DNA from: Bolinopsis microptera
Lineage: Eukaryota; Ctenophora; Tentaculata; Lobata; Bolinopsidae
Assembly: GCF_026151205.1 (NCBI RefSeq)
Contig: NC_087078.1
Span: forward strand, 4,357,675 to 4,421,674
Length of the DNA: 64,000 bases
Reading direction: 5' to 3'
Shown piece after piece: positions 11,001 through 19,119 of the stretch. Each line of letters opens with the position of its first letter. Position 1 is the first letter of the stretch. The notes beneath the pieces are model-generated. The model worked only from the letters and a program-made list of their open reading frames with translations, was not told the origin of the DNA and ran no database searches. Made by a program: the position numbers and the translations under genes.

Positions 11001-14000
11001 CTATATTGGCATTGTTTAGTAGGTTAATATTACTTAATAACTTGACGCTACTATAATTTTATTTATTTTAAAGCAGTTAATTAGCGGATGTGATGTATCA
11101 GATTCAATAATAGTGGCTTGTAATGATCTTCGTTAATGTCATCGGAACAATTACAAATAACGAGAATCCAACATTTACCAAAGTCTCATTCGTCGTACAA
11201 AACGGTTTATTATGATTGATGCACGTTCCGTTAATTAGCTAAATATCAAGACTGCATATAAATAATTTATGATCATTCCCTCATTTTATCATCTCTTGTA
11301 GTTAATTCTTTTCGTTTCTTTGCAGCTTACCTATTTGACCTAACCTATCTAGCTTCTCATATCAATATTGATATCTTAATATAAGGTCATACCGCGAGTA
11401 GCACCAATCATGCCTCATCGAGATGTATAGTGAGTTACCTTGAGCCCATGAGTTCAGGAAGGAGATAGCATCAGTCTGGTCCCCGAATGGGTCAGTAAAC
11501 TCATCCTCCGAATCTCCGTTGAAGTCTCCACAGAGACCACACAATCGCTCCCTGATTGGATAATGAGGGGGTTTAATAAAATCAGTTATTATTGTGTTCA
11601 CCTTCTGGATTGGTACTTGGATTTAATTTCTAGTGCACAATGTCTTCATACTACAACTTTTTTAAATTTAAGTCTCTCGATTTTCGAACATTAACTTTTG
11701 TTGGTTTGTGTTTTCTGGTTATTGTTGGATTTATTCATGAAGTATGATGGGTATCGTGTTTGGATGACATGCCGTGTATAGGAGGAAGCTACTACAAGAT
11801 CAATTAGCTCGCACTTCCTCGGGACGTTGCCACAATCTGACACGTGACAACGATTAACCGATGAGTTTGCAGCAGTAACCAATCAAACCCTCGGTTAGTT
11901 AACTGACGTGGTAACACAAATGTGTCACGTCATTGCAAATGGTGAAACGAAGGGCTACGCCGACCCCGCTGTGCGGGGGGGGAGCAATCTTAGGGGGTCG
12001 CCAAATCGACGTTTGAATGAGGGACAATTTCGAAAAATCAACAGGGGGGGCGCTTTTTCAGCGGGGGGGAGGGGGCGCCAACAGGCAACGTTAGGGTCTT
12101 TTTTTTTAATCTGTGCCTCTATTCCCCGAGAGTTTCCTTGCCAACTGGCGGGAGCTCTAAACATGTACTGTGCCTTTTGACCCACGCCATGACCCACGCC
12201 ATGTGGTCCGTCACCACATGGCGTAGTGTGGGCAGAAATTCGGGGAATAGAGGCGTAGTGTGGGCAGACCCTTACGCCACTGTATATGGCAAATGTGTCA
12301 CGTCATGGCAAATGTGTTGCCCTCTATTTTACCTGAAGTGAGAGTCTGCGTGTACATGTAAACTATCTGCTCCGTCCCAGCGAACTGAAATGTCCTGAAA
12401 AGTGGATTTTATAAAGGGCGTTATCTTATGATTTATCTGTAATGGTATGTAATGAATTTTAGCAGACTATGATTGCCGTCAAGGTGTGCAAGTTCGAGTC
12501 AAAATCATGGAGAGTAACTCAAAAAATCACTTAGAAACATTTAAGTGAATGTCACGACCTTATTTGTCTCTATTTTATATTAGACCTGAACTTCAATCAG
12601 AAAATATATGTAATTTCTCCTAAAAAGCAATTGCTGATTTTAACATACAGGCGTGGTTACAAAGAGGAAGAATCCGACTCTCTGCAGTATAATCTCGTTA
12701 ACACTGTGCGGGAGAGCGACAGTCACCCCGTCAACCTCCACTAGCCCGTCACGTGACAGTACAATGTGATGTGTTGTGTAGTGGATATCAACCTGGAGAA
12801 TAGGGGGTCATTACTGGGACATTATAAATACTGGGACTTTACAGCTCCGCTACGTATACCGCTGTGGAGTGTGGAATAGGAGGTCATTACAGGGACATTA
12901 TAAATACTGGTACATTACAAATAGGAGGTCATTACAGGGACATTATAAATACTGATTACTGGGACATTACAAACCACACCTTGCTCCACCACGTATACCG
13001 CTGTGGAATGAGGGGTTATTATGCTATGTCTCCACAACAACGTATACCGCTGCTATTACGACATACGTCACTAGACATTGTGAGGTGTAATTTGTATCCC
13101 TATTCCCTTTAACCTGATATTGGCAGTGCCAAGCCCAACACCTGTCAGTATCCTGACAGGTTCTACATCAATCTGATATCTTGTGCTGGGTAATTTTCAT
13201 TCTTTAGATATTTGAGGTCAATTTGATCTCTGCTTCAGCGGTTCTTGGCGGTTGTCAGTGTAATTTTAGCTTTTTGTTATTTACATTTTTTGTTGACTCC
13301 AACTCTTTGTAGTTCTGTGACGCAATATAACTGGTTGTAACTTTTCGAACCTATGACGCAACATGACTGGTGGCTGGCAAACCTTTTTTGCGAACACTGG
13401 CCTTCAAACCAGCACGTGAATAATAGAGTTTAAAACCAATCAACAGAAAGATGCAATAATCTCAAAACTGCTGACGGCAACAGGTGGTGAGCCTGTAACT
13501 TACCAGTGAGATCTGTGATACTCTGTCACGTGACTGCAAGGTTTGGTCACGTGACAGCGAGGTTAGCAGAATCTTGAACTTCTGTTCTTCAGAGCAGTCC
13601 TTAGCTAGCACGTGCTGGCAGTTTGTGGTTTTCTGGTAGTGCAGACCGTCGAACGACAGCAGGTTCCCCCCAAAAACTTGACAGACACCTGCGGAGATGA
13701 TGATAAGGTTTTTTTTTATTCTTTCGTTTTGTATCTCGTATGATTGGTCTCAGCTGAGAAATAAGATTTCTTCTGACGTCACACGAAGTTTAATAACTTG
13801 ATTAAAATAATAAAAAGTGTGCAGTTTTAATGTTTAGATTGATAGAAATGCCTTTACAGTTTACAAGCTTAACAAGATCAAGTCGTTGCTCCAGGAATTA
13901 ACTGTATCCCTTATGACACCGTCTTATTGCTTTATACTTTTATAGAGCGGATACACTTATGAATATCATTATCTTGAGTGAGTGAGGGGTTTCATAACGT

Positions 14001-17000
14001 TTTACGGCAGTTATTAAGGAATACGTTTATATAGGGGTTTGCCTTGGTTGCAGCATCGCTTCACTTATAGGTGCATATAGGGCCCAATGTAATTGCTATG
14101 ATCAGTTTACTGGTCAACTGGTGTTTCGGTGTCCCTAATTTTGTTTACACTCGGTCACTTGTCAAGGCATGTAAGGTCATTCGGCGATATTTTCTTTGAA
14201 ATAAAATGATGTATTTGTGTAACAATTTGAAAGTTTATTGATTAAAAAAAAGAAAAAAAAAAGCTTTGTGATTATCGCAGTCTCCGATTCGCCTAGTGAT
14301 TCTCGGATCTTTACTAGCTTCATTTGCTGACGTTTCAGTTCAAACACCTTGAGCAATTACACAGAATTGATCAAGCCTGTACTCTTTAAGAGCTTAGCAA
14401 TTCAATTTAATTTGTGAGGGTTTCGCTCTAGCTGAGCGTTGCTGACCAATGACCATTTACCAGAGCGGTGATATCCATGTACCTTGTAACGTGAACTTTA
14501 TTGCTTTTATTTCCAGTCTAGAGTTATTTCCTTGATTATAAACTGTGCTTAGTAATCAGAGTTTATAAGCAGTGCTTACCATTGCAAGAGCTGGTATCAC
14601 AACTCCACCTTCTGCTCTGACATTCACTGAGAAACAACGATTTATTAATTCTTGAATGATTTAGTTTTAATTAAACAGCGTGCAAGACTTTCTAACTATC
14701 ATGAAGTCATGATATCACAGTGACTGCTACTTTTTTCTAATATTAGGTAACAATTCACAATCCACACAGTGTCCACTGACCATCTCCTACACCCTGCAAC
14801 TCTGATCTGACCCTCAGTCTCACAGACTACCTCATCTTTCTGTATTTCTGATCTGTAATTTGGTCCTGTCAGCACTGAAAATACAATAGTTGTGCTTTGT
14901 TTGTGGGGGAGGTATAAATAAATAGAATACATAGAAAATAATGGTTTTACAAAGAAAGTATTTAATCTCCACAAATATGGCTAAATACTTTCTTTGTAAA
15001 ACTTGCTATAAATTGTTTATATTGACGTGGTTCCTTTATTTTACGTGAAGATGAGTTTTACATAAAAAATTGCTCTCTAAATGTTAGATCTGAGTATCAC
15101 AGCTAGTTTATATCACGACATGCTGGATTAAAACTAATGTGGTTTTATCAAGTCTTTAATATTTTGACCTGCTAATGATCAAGCAAATGAACTGTGTTAG
15201 TTATAATATATCTCATCAGAGTGAAATAAGTATGGAGGACGTAAGACTTTTAACTTATAGTTATAAAAACAGTAAAATGGACAGCAGCATGCAAGTACTC
15301 AAGAAGTATCCCCTTTCTTAATAATTAGTTTCATTAGTATAATTACTACTAATTAGACTGACCTTGATCGCAGTCGTCTCCCGTCCAGCCTGGGCAGCAT
15401 TCCCTTATTTCCCTAGGGTCGTGTACATATGTCATTCTGAAATCATACTTTAACTTACTTTCCGATGTTCAGTAAGAAATAAACTTTTGTAGAAGAAATA
15501 AACTTTTGTAGAAGGATTGGCACGATCAATTAATGAAAATTTAACATAATTATTACTTATTAGCATTATTGGGCAGTATCCAGATAGCCCGACACTTTTT
15601 CGCGAACAGGTGTTCGCGAGTTCATTCGTTTTGTTTTCTCTGTTTGTGTACAACTGTCGGGTAATCTGGATACTGCCCACTATTGCAATTAGATTATTAT
15701 CATTTAATATTTATATGTAAGAGTGTCATGAGCATAATATGATCCATGAGGCCTTTGTTAGCGTCATTCTTTCATTAACTTCATACAGACAGAAAGATCT
15801 TCAAATGTACAGCTCATTCTTTATATCCCCAATAATTACTTGCATTTAATCTTTGTTGTTTGATAATTAATTAATTTTTTTAAATTTGATATCTTTTGTT
15901 TAATGGCCAATTAATTACTATCTGTTTAATCTCTGTTGTCGGAATGAGTGTGAACTTGCTTACCAGGCAATCATGATTTCCGCTTGGTACTCATCAGGTC
16001 TCTAAGAAAGCCAACAGTATGCTGATATGTATTGTCATATGTACTTCCTAGAAGCAGCACACGGCCCATTTCGGACTTGCACGAGTTATAATTATATTTT
16101 TATTAATCTCTGTTGTTTTAATGGTGAGGCAGGCTAATCAATGAGTGTCTTACAAAGCTGTAACAGCTGGTGTTGCATTCAACCCACCCGGCGTCCAATG
16201 CACAATTTATCTAATGGCTAAATAAATTGCAAGAATATTGGTGAGAGAAGGCGGAATTTATTCGGATTGTTGTCTGGTAAGCTGCAGGTAACTGTAAAGC
16301 CGTAAGTGGTGTAGTAAGTAGTGTAGTTACGTTTTAAAATAGACTTGCAATGCAGGTATATTTCTGCATTACGTACAGAGCATCCACTAGTACGATATGA
16401 TATTGCTGTTTTTCTGTTAATCATAAAGATTCAGACGCGTATATTAATATAATATTCAGTCACTACATATTCAGTACATAATAAAATATTTCTTTGAAAT
16501 TGTCATTTTTTATTGAAATCTTGTATTCAGATCTGTTAACTGATCGGAATTGTATACTAAGATACTAGTTCTGATTAACTATATTTTTATTTTTAGCAAT
16601 AAATTAAATATAGATCGTATAATGATGATCGTGTGCCTAATCACAAATTATTCATAACATTTTTTTTCTTAGATTTCTGTTTATCTTGAAATTGCTCAGT
16701 TTTTATTCGTTTTCATTTTCACAACTACAAATCACTACAACTGCAAATCACACGAATCGAGATTTCTCAGTATTCGGGGCAATTATAACTCTACATTTGT
16801 AACATCATCGAGCAATCAGCAAATCATCACTTTATTGTAGCTTACTAAACATTCTAATCTACAAAAATTTCAAACTTACTAAGCATAAACCTTACAAAAT
16901 TAATTTCGACCTGTAATTATAAAACTCACTTTATCCGATGACAAGCTTCAGTTCCTCCATCTGGGTCAGCACATCTTCGTACCCTAATACTCCTTACAAA

Positions 17001-17768
17001 CTTTGCTCCCTCCTGATAATTAAATATTAAGTCGGTAAACTTGGTGGTTAGCGTGGTTACTAGGTGGTTACTAGGTGGTTACTAGGTTGTAATTATGTGG
17101 TTACTAGGTGGTAACTATGTGGTTACTAGGTGGTTACTAGGTGGTTACTAGGTGGTAACTAGGTGGTAACTATGTGGTTACTAGGTGGTTACTAGGTGGT
17201 TACTAGGTGGTTACTAGGTGGTTACTAGGTGGTTACTAGGTGTGGTTACTAGGTGGTTACTAGGTGGTTACTAGGTGGTTAATAGGTGGTTACTAGGTGG
17301 TTACTAGGTGGTAATTAGGTGGTTACTAGGTGGTAACTATGTGGTTACTAGGTGGTTACTAGGTGGTTACTAGGTGGTTACTAGGTGGTAATTAGGTGGT
17401 AACTATGTGGTTACTAGGTAGTTACTAGGTGGTTACTAGGTGGTTACTAGGTGGTTACTAGGTGGTTACTAGGTGGTTACTAGGTGGTTACTAGGTGGTA
17501 ACTAGGTGTTTACTAGGTGGTAACTATGTGGTTACTAGGTGGTTACAAGGTGGTTACTAGGTGGTTACTAGTTGGTTACTAGGTGGTAACTATGTGGTTA
17601 CTAGGTGGTTACTAGGTGGTAACTATGTGGTTACTAGGTGGTTACTAGGTGGTTACTAGATGGTTACTAGGTGGTTACTAGGTGGTTTATAATATGACGT
17701 AGCTCTTGAAGGTGTTCAAACATATCCTTGAAGTACGAGACCAGATCGCACTTGCGGAAACTGAGACT
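1548..17768 (-). CDS. SCO-spondin-like secreted EMI/VWD/C8/TIL protein, partial (21 exons seen)
   Basis: Large extracellular modular glycoprotein of the SCO-spondin/mucin/von Willebrand class, expected to be secreted and to multimerise through disulfides. Exons in transcription order: 17679-17768 (tentative), 16930-17012, 15363-15436, 14781-14865, 14580-14626, 13504-13688, 12649-12792, 12333-12394, 11439-11551, 10852-10907, 8327-8498, 7948-8085, 6919-7024, 6421-6635, 6228-6316, 5937-6083, 4506-4573, 2748-2937, 2296-2419, 1903-2040, 1548-1659. All junctions are GT-AG and every phase matches, giving about 812 uninterrupted codons. Domain order is EMI, Cys-rich linker, VWD1-C8-TIL, VWD2-C8-TIL. 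The N-terminal EMI followed by VWD-C8-TIL modules is the known N-terminal plan of SCO-spondin. The last visible exon ends in phase 2, so the gene continues leftwards out of the window. No signal peptide or start codon was found. A mucin or IgG-Fc-binding-like relative is the alternative. Confidence 0.85.
2296..2937 (-). CDS. C8 domain 2 of the SCO-spondin-like gene
   Basis: Exons 2748-2937 and 2296-2419 join in phase 0. Key segments: EFANSWRTEEECPTRD, ARESCRIIREQGVFQRCHG, VDPELFYEMC, then DMCSCPG, CRCEALELYAKQC and WWRSAANC. This is a full C8 cysteine set. The first base of exon 2748-2937 completes a Ser codon with the AG left by exon 4506-4573. Confidence 0.87.
3047..3915 (-). mobile_element. 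Pogo/Tigger-like DNA transposon with decayed transposase, TA-flanked
   Basis: Ends are inverted copies of CCTTATCGGACCTTATTTGG and are flanked on both sides by TA, the target duplication of the Tc1/mariner-pogo superfamily. A subterminal hairpin (about 3833-3915) repeats the end sequence once more. It lies in the intron between exons 2748-2937 and 4506-4573 of the host gene. Two further members are at 17999-18392 and 28375-28573. Confidence 0.8.
3280..3682 (-). pseudogene. Pogo-type DDE transposase remnant
   Basis: Two minus frames, 3485-3682 and 3280-3468, are separated by a stop and a frame change. The first contains VPANMTNLFQPLDMTVN, the strongly conserved stretch between the catalytic residues of pogo/Tigger/jerky DDE_1 transposases. 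The second begins KLSKIKPLHAEWLVKVN and continues with a degraded ITDAL segment, the region that follows it in that family. Only the C-terminal third is left; no DNA-binding domain is visible. Confidence 0.75.
4264..4395. repeat. Short palindromic repeats around AGCGCT
   Basis: Several copies of GCGACAACTAGCGCTGG and relatives, in direct and inverted orientation, within an intron of the minus-strand gene. The core CTAGCGCTAG is self-complementary. Confidence 0.6.
4429..4524. repeat. 11-bp array between two copies of a splice donor
   Basis: Read on the minus strand, the exon end CTTCGTCTCCGCACACAG is followed by GTTACC and about five units of ACCTAGTTACC, then by a second copy of the exon end (CTTCATCTCCGCGCACAG, + strand about 4429-4447) followed by GTTTAAAG. 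The array therefore starts at the donor of exon 4506-4573 and is bounded by a duplicate of it. Confidence 0.75.
4506..6635 (-). CDS. VWD domain 2 of the SCO-spondin-like gene
   Basis: Exons 6421-6635, 6228-6316, 5937-6083 and 4506-4573. Segments: YCVGGRWECGNIPGCGSTCS, GFGHYQTLDHTLFDFYGEC, EYVLLSNCDQGD, CEDSKTCGRKLRIS, VVTISLYNNIKISWDG and VCGLCGSYNGRSSDDF. Phases 1, 0, 0 and 2 fit. Compared with other VWD domains, the stretch between ISWDG and VCGLCG is about 10-15 residues short (only SHYAEKS joins them), so a small exon may have been missed in the 1.36-kb intron at 4574-5936, or this domain has lost a strand. Three of the four exons have short tandem arrays at their splice sites. Confidence 0.83.
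5553..5645 (+). repeat. G-rich dispersed element, copy 1
   Basis: A G-run-rich segment ending GCCAACAAGCAACGTTACGCCACTG. A second copy occurs near 11985-12095 (GCCAACAGGCAACGTTAG), and a piece, TTACGCCACTG, recurs at about 12270. Likely a non-autonomous interspersed repeat; no ends could be defined. Confidence 0.5.
6094..6135. repeat. 9-bp array at the 3' splice site of exon 5937-6083
   Basis: On the minus strand four to five units of TAACCACAG lead into ACTACCACAG|GTAC, the acceptor of the exon. Each unit therefore carries an AG like the functional one. Confidence 0.6.
6631..6777. repeat. 11-bp array between two copies of a splice acceptor
   Basis: About ten units of TAACTAGGTCG lie between two copies of TAACTAAAGGGA (6633 and about 6766). 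Read on the minus strand these are CTTTAG|TTA, the acceptor of exon 6421-6635, and a duplicate of it upstream. The repeat unit itself reads CTAG|TTAC, mimicking the junction. Confidence 0.75.
6919..8085 (-). CDS. TIL domain 1 and following Cys-rich segment
   Basis: Exon 7948-8085 encodes a trypsin-inhibitor-like domain: EECPGDTVYSTCGTSCPVSC, then CDLECTEGCFCPAGTVAG. Exon 6919-7024 continues with ACIPATQCTCQHNNVVYPSG and NCEQC, the usual segment after TIL in von Willebrand-type assemblies. Phases 1, 1 and 2 connect it to C8-1 and VWD2. Confidence 0.85.
8277..8322. repeat. Short repeat abutting the donor of exon 8327-8498
   Basis: On the minus strand the donor GTGAGTTT is followed by three to four units of GAGGAGTTTTAAG. 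Confidence 0.55.
8327..10907 (-). CDS. C8 domain 1 of the SCO-spondin-like gene
   Basis: Exon 10852-10907 encodes GNCTVPRACDEEQPAEECK and is followed, across an intron of about 2.35 kb filled mainly by a 64-bp tandem array, by exon 8327-8498. That exon gives AIKLFSDQCPDPDDSYY, SACTRSSCSGSSSCTVLA, FFSNCARNTGLDVNWRSGS and a final Cys: the conserved cysteine ladder and WR of C8. The 3' splice site used here (TTTCAG at 8499-8504 read on the minus strand) is the last of 25 near-identical copies. Donor is GTGAGT. Confidence 0.85.
8473..10076. repeat. 64-bp minisatellite carrying a 3' splice site and exon start, 25 copies
   Basis: Exactly 25 copies spaced 64 bases apart with no length change; only a few point differences (for example GGAAGG for GGTAGG). 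Read on the minus strand each unit contains CGACCTACCTTTCAG followed by GCTATAAAGCTGTTC and TCTGACCAG, i.e. the polypyrimidine tract, AG and first 24 bases of exon 8327-8498, plus about 25 intronic bases. The copy at 8473-8498 is the one joined to the true exon. The array fills most of the intron between the two C8-1 exons. Confidence 0.95.
10690..10845. repeat. 22-bp repeat next to the donor of exon 10852-10907
   Basis: About six units of CTAGGATACTATCTTTGTAT with small differences end seven bases from the exon border. Confidence 0.7.
11439..13688 (-). CDS. VWD domain 1 of the SCO-spondin-like gene
   Basis: Four exons: 13504-13688, 12649-12792, 12333-12394, 11439-11551. Key segments are CQVFGGNLLSFDGLHYQ at the domain start, QHVLAKDCS, LVEVDGVTVALP, VRWDGADSLHV and, at the end, LCGLCGDFNGDSEDEF with the CGLCG motif typical of VWD domains. 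All phases fit (0, 0, 2, 1). The donor of 12649-12792 is GTATGT. The exon 13504-13688 carries several TCACGTGAC words, probably by chance of codon use. Confidence 0.88.
11985..12290. repeat. G-rich dispersed element copy 2 with inverted segments
   Basis: Contains the second copy of the GCAACGTTA-bearing G-rich repeat and an inverted structure: TCTATTCCCCGA near 12118 pairs with TCGGGGAATAGA near 12239, and ACCACATGGCGTAGTGTGGG pairs with the CCCACGCCATGTGGT before it. Probably a composite non-autonomous element in an intron of the minus-strand gene. Confidence 0.45.
12795..13060. repeat. Degenerate repeats beside the acceptor of exon 12649-12792
   Basis: Five or so copies of GGTCATTACAGGGACATT and ATAAATACTGGGACATTACA start just beyond the 3' splice site. 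No coding potential. Confidence 0.5.
13700..14570. other. Intron, nothing notable
   Basis: AT-rich intron between exon 14580-14626 and exon 13504-13688, with an A-rich run at about 14244-14265. I see no further gene or mobile element in it. Confidence 0.6.
14580..14865 (-). CDS. Cys-rich linker exons between EMI and VWD1
   Basis: Exons 14781-14865 and 14580-14626 join in phase 2 and encode VVCETEGQIRVAGCRRC followed by ECQSRRWSCDTSSC. This C.CQ..RWSC....C pattern is the type of small vWC-like segment that precedes VWD domains in SCO-spondin and mucins. The junction to VWD1 is phase 1 and gives Gly-Val-Cys. Confidence 0.7.
15363..17768 (-). CDS. EMI domain exons of the SCO-spondin-like gene
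   Basis: Exon 15363-15436 ends with the diagnostic EMI closing motif RECCPGWTGDDC; exon 16930-17012 precedes it in frame and adds two cysteines (VRRCADPDGGTEAC). Both splice phases agree (2, then 1). A further candidate exon at 17679-17768 is open for 30 codons with RKCDLVSYFKDMFEHL. Its donor (CTA|GTAACC) lies on the edge of the 11-bp minisatellite, and its phase 0 fits the next exon, but it has no independent support and I rate it about 0.35. Upstream exons for the signal peptide are not visible in the window. Confidence 0.7.
15571..15678. mobile_element. Short TIR element (MITE), 108 bp
   Basis: Begins GGGCAGTATCCAGATAGCCC and ends with its near-exact inverse, GGTAATCTGGATACTGCCC; the interior is 60 bases. 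No clear target duplication. A similar GGGCAGTATC word occurs at about 23031. Confidence 0.65.
15690..16925. other. Intron, nothing notable
   Basis: AT-rich intron between the two EMI exons. I see no gene, element ends or array in it. Confidence 0.6.
17041..17688. repeat. 11-bp minisatellite (GGTGGTTACTA)n, about 58 copies
   Basis: Units alternate between GGTGGTTACTA and GGTGGTAACTA(T). Its left edge is 29 bases from the acceptor of exon 16930-17012 and its right edge forms the donor of the candidate exon 17679-17768. Related 11-mers are at 4448-4505 and 6645-6770 in the same gene. Confidence 0.93.
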
Positions 17769-17871
17769 CTAATTACAGATACTCTCTACGTTACTGTACG
17801 GTGAATGAGAAAAGCAATCTGACGTTAGCATTGAAGCACCTGCTAGACTCAAATAAGAAGCCGATTTACGC

Positions 17872-17950
17872 ACTCTAGTTCGACACGCATTATAGTTCGA
17901 CAACTTAAGATATCACCCTTGTAGAACTTCGGTACGTGTCGAACTAGAGT
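17872..17950. mobile_element. Small TIR element with TTCGACACG ends
   Basis: ACTCTAGTTCGACACG at 17872-17887 and its exact inverse CGTGTCGAACTAGAGT at 17935-17950 enclose 47 bases. Degenerate copies of the same ends lie at 18645-18830. The end sequence equals the unit of the 17-bp satellite at 29150-30590. Confidence 0.6.
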
Positions 17951-17998
17951 CCAGGTAGAGCACTTTAGTTCGACAGAGTGGTATGTGGTAGATATTTA

Positions 17999-18392
17999 CC
18001 TTATCGGACATAATTATCACGGACAAGTTTTTCACGGACCAAATGTTTCACGGACATAATTATTCACGCTCATGACCACCCAAAAATTTCCAAGAAATTG
18101 TGATAATTTTTGGTGATTTTTTAATAAGTATTTTACTCTTTTTCTGAACTCTAGAATGTGACTGAGGAGTGATTATATTTGTCCTAGTATACTAATAAAC
18201 TAATATAGTAATCGGGCTACACACATATCTACGCATATGTAGGACACACACACTAAAATTAATGGAAATAATTACCGGACTTTATTATTCACGGACCTTA
18301 ATGCCACTGACATTATTTTCACGGACATACTTATTCACGCTAAGGTATTCAGCGTGAAAGTATAATGTCCGTGATAATTATGACCGATAAGG
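17999..18392. mobile_element. Pogo-like MITE, TA-flanked
   Basis: 394 bp with inverted ends CCTTATCGGACATAATTATC and GATAATTATGACCGATAAGG, flanked by TA on both sides. Internal inverted TTATTCACGCT words form a subterminal hairpin like that in the element at 3047-3915. No coding sequence. Confidence 0.75.
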
Positions 18393-18644
18393 TATATAGC
18401 GTACTCTACCATCTAGATCTATAAAATAGAGTACGGGTTACACGTAAGTCTTTTCTCCGCTTAGTCTACATTAATTATGCTAACTAACAATTGAGTATGA
18501 GGCCAGTTAAATTTTCATAGATGAGTATTACAGAGATTACATTCACACCAATCACACATAATTGAACAGCATGAGACAAGTGGAAAACAAACAAACAAAT
18601 AGATTTCAAGCTCGTAAAGAATCGTTGCTTGATATCGGAGATTT

Positions 18645-18830
18645 CAAAACTCTAGTTCGACAGTCGAAGTTATTTTGTTGAAAAACTTTAGTACATGTCG
18701 AATTTGAGTCCAGGTAGCGGCTAACGCACTTTAGTTCGACAGAATCGAACCTTATAGTTATAGGGTTTGTCGAACCACAGTACGTGTCGAACTAAAGTGC
18801 GTGTCGAACTTGAGTACGTCTACCGAAATG
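18645..18830. repeat. Degenerate copies of the TTCGAC element
   Basis: Contains CTCTAGTTCGACAG, ACTTTAGTTCGACAG and the inverse GTACGTGTCGAACTAAAGTG and GTGTCGAACTTGAGTACG. Otherwise 18395-19090 has no gene. Confidence 0.55.
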
Positions 18831-19119
18831 GAAATGAATTCTCGCACAAGTTCTTTCTTTTCTTTTTTCTCTTTTTTTTAAATATGCAACCTACCAAAAC
18901 CAATGGTTGAGGCCGACCGTCAGCCTGGGATGCAGGGCCAAGTGGGAAACAACGTCAAGGCCCCTTCCTACATGGGCCATGTTGGTTCTGGTAGATACTG
19001 TAGTAATAAGATATGAGGTGAATTGAGTGAGGTGATGTGAAAAGGGCGTAGTAAAGGAGGAAGTTAAAAGGTAATTTAGGAAATGAAGGAAGCAGGGCAT
19101 GAAATAGAAAATTTGAAAT

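Noticed and set aside
16930-17012. Reading this exon as part of a thrombospondin type 1 repeat (VRRCADPDGG...C)
   Set aside because: The next exon joins in phase and ends in RECCPGWTG, which is the EMI end; no WSxWS motif exists, so EMI is the better call.
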